A program made the translations under genes and the position numbers. A DNA stretch of 64,000 nucleotides from Galerina marginata (lineage: Eukaryota; Basidiomycota; Agaricomycetes; Agaricales; Galerinaceae), in assembly GCA_023014335.1 (NCBI GenBank), contig JAECYW010000040.1, forward strand, positions 1 to 64,000, in the 5' to 3' direction. The notes beneath the pieces are model-generated. The model ran no database searches and had not been told where the DNA came from. It saw nothing but the letters and a program-made list of their open reading frames with translations. Positions 23,733 through 35,908 of this stretch are shown here, piece after piece (within the stretch, counting starts at the first letter, position 1; the number at the start of each line of letters is the position of its first letter).

Positions 23733-25026
23733 CTACGTCCTATGAGGCTCATCAGGATCGGGTAACGGCGGCGGCGGGTCCTGCGCCGACTCTGTCGATT
23801 CCACCTTGACGCCCCTCGACGAGCTCACGCTCCGAATATCCCGCCCTTCCTCCGCCAACTGCCCTCTCAGCACCACATCCCCTACAGGCGCAGCCGGCAC
23901 CTCCCCCTCCGGCTGCTCGGGGCTCTCGCCTTCCTCCACAGGCCGCCCCGCAAAGTCTGGCTTGCGCAGCATCTTGCGGAAGGCATCAGCCATGATAGCC
24001 GCGTCAGCGCCGCTGAATGGGCCGCCGCTATCGCTTATTGTCGACTCGCCGTCGTGCGTTGCTGTACCAGGCCCACTGCCCAGGGCGGCTGCGCCGATGG
24101 TGGTCGGGGGGAGCAGAGGTGAGCCGGCAGAGTCGTACCGCTGGATCATCTCTGGGTTATGTGCCGAGGCGCTGGTGGTGTCGCGCGGCATCATTGGGGA
24201 GGCGGAGCCCATGGAGTTGCGGGCGGAGGACATGCGCCGCTGCCGTCTCCGTACGCGGCGGAGGATGAGGAAGGCGAGGATGCATGTGGCGGCGACGGCG
24301 AGGAAGCCGAGGACGACGATGACTGCGATCGCCCAGTGGGGGAAGGAGCCTTCAGAGGTTGCGTTTTGGATGTTGCCGGTGGGAGACTGGGGTGCGCCGG
24401 AGGGGGGGTGGGCGGATAAGGAGGAGAGGGAAGCGGCGGCGGCGGATGAGGAGGAGGCTGCGGCGAGGGAGGAGGAGGCGACAGAGTCGAGTACGGCGGT
24501 CTGGACGGCGGTGAAGATGGGCTGGGGCTGCTCTGAGCCGTCGAGGGTCTTGTCGCTGCGGATAATGACCCAGTAGAAGGGGAAGGAGGTGTTGGAGTTG
24601 GTGAAATCGAGACCGTCCTTGCCGAACCAGGTATCGTTCACTTGCGCACGGACGAGTCCCGCTTCGCCAAATGGGTTCTGCAGCTCGCGGAAGTGCAGGA
24701 GTTGCTGCTGGGAGTCGGCGCGGAAGAGAAAGACATCAACCTTGTTCGTCTGTGTCAGCTCTGGGCGTCGCGAGTTCCCTGGGGCCTGTCAGTTAACAAA
24801 TAACACAGCAAAGCAGCTACTCACAGACGAAAGACGCCCACTGGTGCTGGGGGATGACGGTGTCGGCGGTGGGGAAGCAGGAGACGATATCGTTGCCCGA
24901 GTTGATCTGGCAGTTCTCCATGGCCTGCTCGACTTGACTCTGGTCGGTGATCGTCTGTCTTGCAGAGTGGACTCGCCGCCGTTTGGGGGCCGGCGTCGCT
25001 GCTGGCCATGGTGAGGAAGGCGACAT
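23733..25026 (-). CDS. Single-pass membrane protein, Ser/Ala-rich stalk
   Basis: Predicted type I membrane protein of a fungal family of unknown function. Two exons join across an intron at about 24786-24825 so that ...QWASFV continues as WNSRRPELTQTNKVD. An N-terminal ectodomain with paired Cys (AMENCQ, DIVSCFP) and the blocks QVNDTWFGKDG and FPFYWVIIRSDKTLDG is followed by a Ser/Ala stalk, a transmembrane helix (HWAIAVIVVLGFLAVAATCI), the stop-transfer segment RRVRRRQRR and an acidic, Pro-rich cytoplasmic tail of about 170 aa ending in DPDEPHRT. The start at 25026 gives no good signal peptide; the true first exon may lie upstream or the N-terminus may be misjoined, so the start is uncertain. 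Confidence 0.75.
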
Positions 25027-28000
25027 GGATGGGCGGACCAGTGACGGGAGAGAGTCAACAATCCTTCAACATTTTCCACAAATCTCACACTCGGACCCCG
25101 GAAACTCTCATCCATGCGGTTCATTTCCCGCGCTCAACTTATACCCGACGTCATTCAGCGTGGGTGAACCCTGATGTCGCCTGGTTCCTCGGCGCTCTTC
25201 ACTCTGGCGCCAGATCCTCTCAATACCCATGCGAATCATCCGTTGATGATCCTCTGCCCGACACCACGTCCACCCGCAGGCCCCAACAACGGATCTATAC
25301 TCCCTCATCGCCATCGTCATTCTTCATCATGATGTCAAAGATTAGATGCAAGACTCAACCATAGTCTTTCCAAGCGAGGATATCCTCTTGGATCGACCCC
25401 ACTTGAGAAAGCGGCCTCGTCTCCCCGCGTCATTGAAGAATCAGTTCCAACATTGCTTCACGCGCACGGTACCTATGGCACCAATGATCTCAAAGTGCAG
25501 TACTGAGTACGGTGCCAGGAAACGTGGATCGTTGACAAAATCATATGGTAAATATATTCCTGCCTTATGCCGAGTACACGTCAATGCCAATCCTGAGCTG
25601 AGCCGTGATATTCGCAGGCATGTAGATAATTAATTAAAAAAATTATCAGGGTGCTGGTACTGAAGTACTGAAATTTGCAATCGACTGCGACAGTGCATGT
25701 GCAGACTTCAATGCAAGCCTCTCTGATCCTTCAACTTTCGGATGCTTAAACTTTGCCAGTTATTTCAGCCCTCAAAATTAATTCATAGGAACCATCCTTT
25801 CTGCTGGGGTAGGGCCAATCTGGTCCTGAACCAGCAACTTCTCGCCCAAGGCCTTGCGTCGAGACCCGGTACTCGTTCGAGTGGTTCATCTCATGGTGAT
25901 CCTAATGCTATATACACCTCAGAAAACCTACGTTTCCTTAGTCCTAGTCTCTTGATGTCAACCATCTCTCATCGGGTCTTCTTAGATTAGCCTCCACTTT
26001 ACGCTAATCCTAGTGTTGAAACAAAATATCCGAACGAAAAGGCACTCCGACTCTCGAGGCTCGCGATCTGATCGTCCTGCTGCAGCTGGTTACTTGCATG
26101 AGTGCCTATGATAACCTACCTCAGCCATCCATCATTTCCTCATCACCGCCACCGCCATCGATGATATCACTATACTTAACTGCTCACGTCAACACCTACC
26201 CGACTGACAGAAATCAAAATCAGATCCCAACTCAATCGCAAGCGATGTCGACCTCGACATCGAGAATAGCCACTCGACTCAAGCGTAAGAATCGACCACC
26301 CTATTCACGATCACCGTCATAGACCGTCATCAACACAGTCGTCTACCTTCAAATTCGAACTGAGCCAATCACACAAATCCCGTTCTTTGCACTCCAACTC
26401 GAGCACTAAAGCTCGTCTCCACGGCTATGTCTCGCCAGCTTTGACGACAGCACGGTGGGATGCGCATCATGGTACTATGCGATTCACAACAGAAACAATA
26501 ACAGAGATCTCATCCAGAGACGCAGCACTGTGCGCTAGCAAGCACCAAAGCAACGCGCTGCTCAACGCATCAGCCTGGAATTAATATCCACTAGTATCGC
26601 CGTGCTCTGAAACGTCCATCCTTTGTGTGGTCGCGTCGATGAGAACACAGTAGCGCGATCACAATCAACGCCTCCTACTCCTACTCCGTCTGTCTTTACG
26701 CATTTAATTCCTCTCAGCTCGGCGCCAACAGAGGTCCAGCGACAACAAAAGGACAGAAAACACTGTTTCCCTTGTATACATGGTCACTAGTGCGAGAAGG
26801 CTCAATTCCGTCCATCGGCCGACTTCCTAGACGACCTTTTTCGAGAACTATCCCTTCATTCCATGTCCGATAGTTAATTATTTCTTTTTGAGTGTTTTTT
26901 ATAGCCTGGCGGTTCCCCAGCGGGATCCATAACGGCTTCACACGAATAGACTGCTACCACTACCCTCTTGTTCCTGCCTGACTTCCTCGGTCGTCCCTAG
27001 CGCCTCCTGAGGCGCGCCGCGAGCGCTCGCTCCTCAGTCCTAAGGCCCGACAGGGAGTCCTGCTCTGCCGTCAGGAAGTTGGTACTTTGACTCGGATTCG
27101 CAGTGAAAAGTACGGGTGTTACACATTTTTCAGTCAAATAATGCACCTTTGCGTTTCACAACTTGGTACGTACATGTGCATAACTTCGATATTTTTTCTC
27201 TCACAGGTCCCCTCTCCGATGCACTTTGTTTTGTTAGAAATGGCCGGAATCGAGCTTAGCCATTCTCCCCTTCATCCCAGATCGCATGGCTCGTCCCGGC
27301 CCGGCGGCGCAGACGCTCAACTTCAAACTAATCCCTGGCTACGACTGACTACACCCTTATTCACATCAGAAGCTACGTTCAACTCATACTATCGATGTCT
27401 CCGAGACTTGGCTTTACAAGATATCCAAACCAGTGTCTCACGAAATACCCATGTTCAGTCTAAGGTGACTGCAGACGTCTTTGAGTCGAGCCTCGAGTCC
27501 TAGCACGGCTTTCAAGTTCCTGACCAGTTGCGCGAGCACGTTCGACATAAAATTGTACCTTCCAGACCCCTTCGGTAGCTTTCTCCTACTCTGTATCTGA
27601 AATGGGTGTTTCCCATCAGCCCTCACAAATTTAAACTTTCGCCGGTTATCTAATCTGGAGCTGACAGACGACATCCTGTTTCTCACTCTGGTTTCACCCA
27701 CATCGCTATCACATATTTCCGAAGGCCAGAACGAAGACCGTCAAAAGCCAAACACTCCCGATGAGTACGAACTTCAGTCTGTTATCATTTGCCTGAGCTG
27801 CCTGACCAATTTTATTTGATGCCATTAGACCCATTATTTATTTACTGCGCGGTGTATCTATCAGTATGGTTTCATTCGAGTAATCCTTCCTTGGTTGTCC
27901 GCTATTCGTTCCTAGCTACTTTACGCCCTCCAGACCTCAACCTTCGAGGGTAGGCCTGGGCGGCCGACTTCACTGCCCTTGATCACCTCTATTTTTGACA

Positions 28001-28819
28001 AATTCAATGAAGAGTCGGCATTCCTTCCCTCTGAACTCACCGATGGTTGTTGACTAGTAACCAGTTCCTTGATGACGTGTTTCTCCAGACGGACAGCCAC
28101 CAGTGCTCAATGGTTCTCCAACTTCGAACAGGGGGCACCAGGTGACAGATATCTGGTAAAATTTCCACCCACAAGCTACTTGTGTGTGTATTCAATCGTT
28201 CAACCGCCGAGCTGATAGAACCCCGTTAATTTCAGGACAAGTCCCGCACACCGCATTTTGACCATCCACTGGCTGCCCAGAGGTCTATCGTTACGGAAAA
28301 AGAACATATGTTCTAGAACTAATTCACGGTCGACCTATCACTGTGCTGGCTATCTTTGAATCTGCCACCTTAGGGCTTTCTGAACGAGCCGGCTATGGAT
28401 TTGGAACGATTAGCCGGAGAAACCTAACACCGTATGGTTCGTTTGATTCTATATTAGGACTTCGCCGCGACCCTTATCTTCAAAACCATTTATCTTCGTA
28501 CTATTCATCTCCTCAGGATTAGTCGCCTTGGGGTGCAAAATCTTCGCGACGGGGGTTAGTTTGTCGGTGTCTTGTACCGAGTGACGCGGACCCGTGAACT
28601 TATCTGAACGTAGGCGCCCATTTGCCACCCGAAAGGGGAAACTGATTCCTTCGGATGTGCCTCAAATCCGACGTCGCACGAGGGGGCCACGTTTGAAGGC
28701 CCTCATGGAGCACCCACTGATTCGCTCAGTGCATGTTCCAATTACAGCGCTACATGTACATAGGTGAAATTGGACGTACAGGAGCCTCTTACAAGCAGTA
28801 ATATACCCGGAGCTGGAAA

Positions 28820-29845
28820 GGTCGGTGGCTGCCGCCGAACTCCGTTGGCTACCACTGGAATTTATGGGCAGTTTCCACTGACTTCCGTTGGTTGCCAGTG
28901 GTATCCAAAGTGACTTCCAGTGGCGGCCATTGGATGTCTTCGACCATCCAGTGGAAACCAACGGAATCTGGCATATTCCAGTGGCTATCCAATTGGCTAT
29001 CATTAGTTTACACCGTAATACAATGGCCTTCAATGACCATTTCCTCTACTTTCCGGTGGATAGCGATGTATAATAAAGACCAGCACTAAATATTGTCTGT
29101 ATTCCTGTTCATATCCTTCATAGTCCCAAAATTCCCGTGTAATTTGGCAGGACTTCCGGTGATTGTCAACGGTAGACACTGTCCATTGGCATCAGTTCCT
29201 ACTAATTTCCATCGGTTACCAATGGATTTTGGCGGACATTCAGCAGCTCCTGATTTGGTTTCGTACATATTCCCCTAAACTTCCATTTCCGTAGGTTAGT
29301 GATTGTGCGGCTGAGGCGCGGAAACTTTTAAAACGAGGACATTTCCTGTAACTTATGACCGCTGTTAAAATTTATGTATTTAATCACGCAGACTTAATTT
29401 ATGTGCCAGACGTGATGCGTAGAGTGGATGAAAAGCTGGGGTAGTAAGATCAAAACATTCAATTCGAAAAGCTTAGTTAGTTTTGAATCATTAGCATCAC
29501 GAACCCAACACGAACCGATGCATTTCGGGAGCACCAACTCCTTTACATTGTTATAAAATCAAAGGTGCGCCGCGTAAGTTACCTGCTATGGCTCAATTTT
29601 TTGCCAGACATTGTGGGTTCATATCATTGAAGATGATTGACGATGGCGTCCATGCATGAGCGCTAGCAGAGGGCAAGCAGAGGGATTTCAAATGGTGTCG
29701 GATATCGCCGAGTTCGGACGGCTTTCGGTGCCGATCAATGCACTCTGATGGTTACCCATGTCCGCCCATATCCTACAGTGTCCACCAATAGTCGGTGATG
29801 TCCATTGGTAGCCACCGGTGTCCGCCAATATTCTTCTAAGTGGCG
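28820..29845. repeat. Degenerate repeats built on TTCCRNTGG / CCANTGG motifs
   Basis: Units such as TTCCGTTGG, CCAGTGG, TTCCAGTGG, GCCATTGG, CCACTGG and TTACCAATGG recur at roughly 12-25-bp spacing at 28.82-29.06 kb, again at 29.15-29.24 kb and at 29.74-29.84 kb. They occur in both orientations. A perfect 11-bp inverted pair, TTCCGTTGGTT (28883-28893) and AACCAACGGAA (28956-28966), is included. Confidence 0.55.
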
Positions 29846-29927
29846 GGCATATAACTCCTTACAAGCTTCGCTTCCTGCTATCACAAGAATCTACAAGAGG
29901 TATGGGCCGGAAGAACCCGGCACACAG

Positions 29928-30420
29928 GGTAGGAGGGGGGGGGGGGTCTGGCCGAGGCTTATTCCTGTTTTCGGACCTCCATATTGAGATTCAAAATATG
30001 GTGTATGTGGGCCAATCTGCAACTTATTCACTGCACTGTAGAACCAAGACTGGTTCTGAAGGCTCTCAACACCCGTATTTCTATGTTTGAGACCGATTTT
30101 AGGCCGGTAGTCGCCTTACATCATTTTCTAGCAAAGTTTGACACCAAATTTGATGCGCCGTCCCTCGGATATTTTGAGTTCCATAGACTAGATTTTTCAA
30201 TGAGGAGGTTCTTAGCATATTTACATTACTATGAGCTATCTGTGGCTTGACATGCAATGAATGGAGCCTGAAATTTTCGACGATAGAAATTCTGGAAAAC
30301 ATAAACTGAGGAAAAATTTTCCTTTTTAGGCCTGCCGTTGATGGCCGGAGGGGGGGGGAGGGGGCCCCACGGGTCCTTAATCCCGATTTCCGACCTTGTG
30401 TAGGAGATTTTTGTCCCGCA
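29928..30420 (+). repeat. Two diverged copies of a G-run-anchored repeat
   Basis: A 12-base G run at 29935-29946 is followed by CTTATTCCTGTTTTCGGACC. A second G-rich run at about 30349-30364 is followed, a little further on, by CTTAATCCCGATTTCCGACC. The two stretches align over about 50 bp, suggesting copies of one dispersed or tandem element about 420 bp apart. Confidence 0.45.
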
Positions 30421-30827
30421 TACCTCTTGAGAATCTACCAGCTTTCATAGGGTGCTCAGTCGGCCACCCAAAGAAATCGACTTCGAATTATGCAATACTC
30501 CGTTCTTTTTCTCTCGAGATACGTTTCAAAGCCGTGCGTTCAAACCATTCTAAGTGTTCTGGAGCCGAAGTTCTGACGATATACTTACTTCTTTTGATCC
30601 TTGAAGGTCGCGTCCACTTTTGGTCTCAAATTAGCATGGGTTACATATCTATCAATATAGTCGGCCTTGGCAGTTTTACCACTCCAGATGGGAAACGTGA
30701 AAAGGCTGGTGCTGGCGATGAAAATACAGACTTCAGCTCGGCTGTCCTAACATCGACTGCGCGTTGAAGCGTTTCATTTTCTCTCGCCGAATACTAGTAA
30801 ACGGGCCTCATCACATCTTCAGACTAC

Positions 30828-33800
30828 ATGGACCAGCAATCCCTTTCCCCACAGAATTTAGCTTTATTCAAAAACGACACACCCTTGTTTGGCCGTCCAC
30901 AATCTCATAACAGGATCACCTCGTCCTTAACACTTGAGAAGGATCAAGAGCAGCAGTGGCAAGAGCTCACCAAGTACTATGAAGAAAACAAGCTGATTAT
31001 TGAACAATCTCTCCCTGTCGACGAGAAATCTACCGATTTGCTTCATGCCGTCGATTCTTGGGTAGAAACTGCGAGCGTGGTACTAGAGGGTCTAGTAGCG
31101 CTTGGAAATGTTCATCCTATTCTCGGTGGTGCGTACTCACTGTCCTAAGTCCAAAAATATCGACTTCTGATGAGGAGATTATCCTACCAGTCGCTATTTT
31201 CACTTTCCATTCCGTCATCAGTCTGGACCTTTCAAGACGGAAAAATGATAGGAAGGTTCTTGCTGTGTACCTACAGATGCAGAATATGATGAGTGCCATG
31301 TTTCAGTATGTGCCAACCGACGTTCAAAATTGGTGCCAATAACTTGCTTAATTTTAGACTCCGAAAAATCAAGCATATACATGTCCAAGAAAGAGAAAGA
31401 GAATCGGAAAGAGCGCAGTTACAAAGCCTGGTCAAAGCTATTGCAGAGGATATCAGGGAATGTGGGTGCATTTTGACCCATTATCAGGGCCGAAAGACTG
31501 TCTGTTAGTAACCGCTTCATCTTTGTCGGGAAATATCTTATGACTCGTCTCGACAGCGAAGCTGATCAATGCTTCCAAGTACGAACGACGATTTGCTGAT
31601 CATATCCAAAAATTCAGTCTGCGACGCAATGAGCTGCAAATTTTACTATCCGCGTTCACTGCGGCTGGAATCGACGCCGCGAATGTCGCCATCGTAAAGG
31701 TCGGACAGAAGCTCGATTCCGTAGACCACAAACTGGAAACGGTTATGGAATTATTCCGCAAACTCGATACTCCACGTGAACAAGACGTTGTCAAATTCTT
31801 GAAAGACCACGGAGGAGCTGAAGAGTGCGTCAGCAAGGACGATCTGTTGATAGGACTTCTCGCAAAAGTGGGCCAGACTCCGGAGGCCAGAAAAGCGGGT
31901 GGAAGTGAAAAAGAGGCGTTTATTTCACTACGGAAGGAGCTGGACGCGGAGCTGAAGGAAAACCTGGACGAGGTTTTGGCCAATAGTCTCTCACGCTTCG
32001 AGAAACTGCTCATCGTCCAGTCTAATAATGTGGAGCACCAAGGACATCTGTTGCAAGAACATAATCTGAAATTAGACAAGCTCATCAGCACATCGATTCT
32101 CATTCTGGAGGAAGGTAAACTTACCAAAAAGGCAGTCCTCTCGGATAGCACTGTGAAGCTGAAGGACCCGGTACGATTTTCCACCTGCCATTTTATCCTG
32201 AGTTTTACCCTTTATATTATTGCAGGAATTACAAGAAATTTGGGATCGAATGGTGGTTTTCCCTTCACGTCGCACATTATTATTGCTGACTGTGCGCATT
32301 AGGGTCTGAAAAGAAGCGTGAAGGCCAAACACTTTGTGTTGACGCTCCGAGACCATCTTCTCACGGACCGCTCTCTACCAGGCACTGCTTTTCCATATCA
32401 ATTCTTGACTCCTCTTGATGAAGAGCCGCAACATTTGCTTCCGTCCTCCCGGCCAACCCTTAGATTGGAACAACTGACTTCAAGCCAAAAAAAAATTGAG
32501 AGCGATTCTGACGAATGGATATTCGATTTCATCGACGTGACTCATGTCCAACCAGTTGTGGAGGCGATGGATGAGGACGGATCTGGGTTTATCAGTGTGA
32601 AAGAGGCAAACAAGTTCGCACTTTCCAGACCAAAAGGTGTGAGGTGAGTATCTATTAATCTTTATCCATTCGTCAAGCAAAGTAACATCGATGCCTTAGT
32701 TTACTCCACTGGATTGCTTATTGGGCGGCCGGTCAGTCTATTGACTTCATTCTGACCATCCCTTTTGAGACTTTTCTTCAGGATGGCACGTCAATATCAC
32801 GAACTACCGGACTAAGCTCTACTCAATCATGCTCGAAATGCATCACGTATTCTCCTCTGTCCATCTAGCCAACCAGGCATTTGTTGGCTGTTACTTGAAT
32901 GACCTGAATTTCCTACGGATCGAAGGTCTTCTCCGATCTACAAACCCCCTCCCTCACAATGCCCGCAAGGAACGAAAGATTTCCGACATCGCAGCGTCTG
33001 TGGCGGCTTCAGTGGAGCATCGACTTCTAACCAATTTGAAAGAGATGTCTTTCGTCGTTGATTCGGCATCCGATGTCACCCTCATTGCTGGGTCCCGCCG
33101 GGTTGAAACGGTAATTCTTATTATTCCCCCAAATTTGGGCCGCTGAACAACCGAAATACACAGTGGATCTTACCATTATTGTTCCTTGTACTCACCCAAC
33201 ATCTCAAAATTATTAAACTAGCTAGAACACGCATCCTACATGCAAATGAGCTTCTTGTCCATAGCCGCGCTCTGGCAAATATTTTTTCGGTCTTCGACAC
33301 CCGCATGCGCAAACTTGAAGGCCTGTTTACCATTTCTCCCTTACTCCTGACAAAGATTTACCGTCCATATTACAGCAATATTCAATCAAACGCATCGAGA
33401 TGTTGAATCCCAGTTCGCGAACCATGCATATGGCATGGTATGTAACCTGATTCATACTCGGAATAAGATTACTAATGAAAGCACAAAGTTTCTTACATCG
33501 TTCAAGGGGACTGCAGCACTTCCTGCTCTGAACACCCTTCTCAAAGCTGGCGGTGACGATCACCCCTGGCCTGACTCAGTAGCGAACCCAAAGGAGCCTC
33601 TCAGCGTTTCCATCCTGGTTAACGGTCTTGGTCCTGCGTTCCAGTACGATGAACCTGATATAAACCCTGCGACAGCACCACTGGAACATACTCCACATCC
33701 GATCGAGGGAGGCTGGATTGGCGTGTGTACTCTAGGCGACGTTTCTGAAATCGCACATCTGGGTGCTTTCCAGTTCATCATTGGCCCCGTTGTGGACAAA

Positions 33801-35571
33801 GCTATAGGTGGGAAAGGTATAAATTTCCTAGGATCGGTCAGTGTTGATGGAGCGGTCGGTACGGCCAATGAGGATGGAGTCATCAATGTTTCTTTGGGGA
33901 TCGTTTACCCACAACGAGGTGTGCTCGTATGTCAAGGCCAGTTTGATTCTAGGAAAAACACCATCGAAGGTACATGGTCCGAAGGTGTTGCTGTTGAATG
34001 CAGACAGAAATGCAGCGAAGTCAATGGCGATGTCGATGAAGAAAAACCATCTGCACAGGGACATTTTTACATCACAAAGGTTTCCCCCGACATCTTCCGC
34101 TTCCGGTACCTCCTCGACGGACCTTCTCCCGATCCTTCGTGGTCTATTGCCCGAAGACGATGGGCATTTGCCACAGAAGCTGTATTGTTTCAGACACAAA
34201 GGCGCCTGGGTTCATGGAACTTCTTCCATGCTAGAGTCTCTGAGCGTCGGAAATGGATAGAGCTGAGGAGTCGTGGAAAATTAAACCATTACCTTGATAT
34301 CGGAAGAGGGTTTCTGACGGATAATCACGACGATGAATTCTCACTTTTAAGGCGGTCTATCCCTCCAAGCATTGCTAGATTGTATGAGGGGCTTGCGACT
34401 TATCTTCACGACAGACAGGTGTATTTCTTGTATGTTCCAGAACCATCTCTTCCACTTAGACTATTCGACTAACAACCACCTTTACCTTCTTTCCAGGGGC
34501 ACTGCGTCTTGCGACGTGTGTCACCAGCCTGTCGCATTCACCCACCTTCTCTGCATTACGTGTATCGAAGAAGACATGTCGAACCACGTCGATCATTGCC
34601 CCGAGTGCATCGAATCGCAGGAATTCAACAGCGCCAAAAATTTTGTTCACCATCTTTCTCATTCCCTTATCCAGGCGTCTCATCTAATTCCTTACGCCGA
34701 GCTACCTATCCTCATTCCTCGAGCTAGGTTACTTTCTGAGAGAATCAAAAACTCAGTCAAAGCATCCGAGGACAGGAAAAACTCGAACAGGGACGGTGAT
34801 AATAAAGCGCTGAAGCGAATGAAGGACGCTGACTTTGAAAACCTTTTGACGAGTCGGCCTTCTATTATAGCATTAATCTGCGCTTGTTGTGGTAAGGATG
34901 TCACTCTTCCGTGCTGGGCTTGCATTGCTTGTGGTACGCTAGACAGTCCTCAGGGCTCATAGGCTTATTCTCATTCATATTTAACAGTCCTAGACACCCT
35001 GATATGCCTCGACTGCGAGCGCCAAGGAAAACGTGTCCAACCGCGAGAGGGATCCCCAGGTGTTCATTCCGGAGAGCATTACCTTCTGAGGATTAACGAC
35101 AGCGCGAACACCAAAGCCAGCGAACTGAACGGGAGTCGGGTCGAGACCCACCTTGCAAAGATGGAAAGGAGGATCAATGTCGGCATCGACGAAGGACTTC
35201 TGTCACTAGAGAAGAAGGTGAATACGCAGCTAGAGGTCGTCAAAAAGGAGGTGAAGGATGCGGTGGACGATATTGCAAAGAATCTGAAAGGCGTGACCCC
35301 GAATCTCGAAGCGGCTCCTTCAAACGATGGATTGGAAGTAAAATCCCTTCCAGAAGATGATCATCAAACTATCCTAGATCCTCTAGGTATCCCGCCTAGA
35401 GTTCTGTCTTCCTATGAGTCTAGGTTGGAACAACGGTTGGATATGCTGGAAGCGAAGGTCGACAACCAGTTCGGACGTCTATTGGCAATGATGGAAGATG
35501 TCATTTCGGCGTCACGTCGGGATAGCTCTTCAAAGAAAGAAATGGCTGATTGTACTTACTGCAAAGTATAA
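30828..35571 (+). CDS. Large EF-hand and ZZ-type zinc-finger protein, about 14 exons
   Basis: Cytosolic-looking protein of about 1,300 aa, a type conserved in Agaricomycetes but without known function. The N-terminal part is helical (LVALGNVHPILG, then AIFTFHSVISLDL and YLQMQNMMSAMFQ). A coiled-coil-rich middle follows. A canonical EF-hand loop DEDGSGFISVKE lies at about 32568. A beta-rich domain (GGWIGVCTLGD, INVSLGIVYPQRG) precedes a ZZ-type zinc finger (CDVCHQPVAFTHLLCITC, about 34509) and a second Cys cluster (CACCGKDV, CWACIACG, ICLDC). It ends with a coiled coil. All junctions I checked keep frame; one at 33321-33375 needs a GC donor (GCCTGT) or else hides a frameshift. Calcium- and zinc-dependent scaffolding is an inference. 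Confidence 0.85.
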
Positions 35572-35908
35572 CACAAGATATTTCGGCTGTTTCAAAATAT
35601 TGACGAAATAGGATTTTGAATTGAAATTGAAATTTGAGACTAAAAAAGCTGGACGAGATGATATCAATCCAGGGCTGGAACGGACAATATCCTGCTAGTG
35701 ATTCAAATTGACCCAGACTATAGACGATCAATTTTGATATAGCACACCGGCATGACCATTTTCTTTTCGATGACTATACCAGAGGCTTTGGTATTCGTGA
35801 ACTAGACAATCGCCCTCAGAACCGTATATACATCGTCGTAAATTCAGAAGAAACCTGGACAGGAATTCACCAGTTTCCCCTTAGATTTGTTTCTACCTCA
35901 GGATCTTG
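35572..35908. other. Convergent intergenic region
   Basis: 337 bp between the 3' ends of the EF-hand gene and the TyrRS gene. AT-rich, with no coding content. It holds the terminators of both genes. Confidence 0.5.

Larger units (their letters stand above)
25027..30827. other. 5.8-kb gene desert
   Basis: Apart from the promoter flanks of both neighbours I support no gene here. Open stretches are short, strand-symmetric and without motifs. Composition shifts along the region. The notable content is a set of degenerate short-motif repeats at 28.8-29.85 kb and a pair of G-run-anchored repeats near 29.93 and 30.35 kb. No terminal repeats, transposase or retroelement domains were recognised, so an old eroded element is possible but unproven. 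Confidence 0.5.

Noticed and set aside
23806..24576. Plus-strand open stretch of 256 codons
   Set aside because: Exact antisense of the membrane protein coding region in GC-rich sequence; a shadow frame.
26780..26830. Possible tRNA B-box-like sequence (GGCTCAATTCC)
   Set aside because: Does not match the B-box consensus and no cloverleaf arms or A box could be fitted around it.
25600..30800. Gene desert considered as a transposon
   Set aside because: No terminal repeats, target-site duplication or transposase/polymerase domain recognised; only short degenerate repeats.
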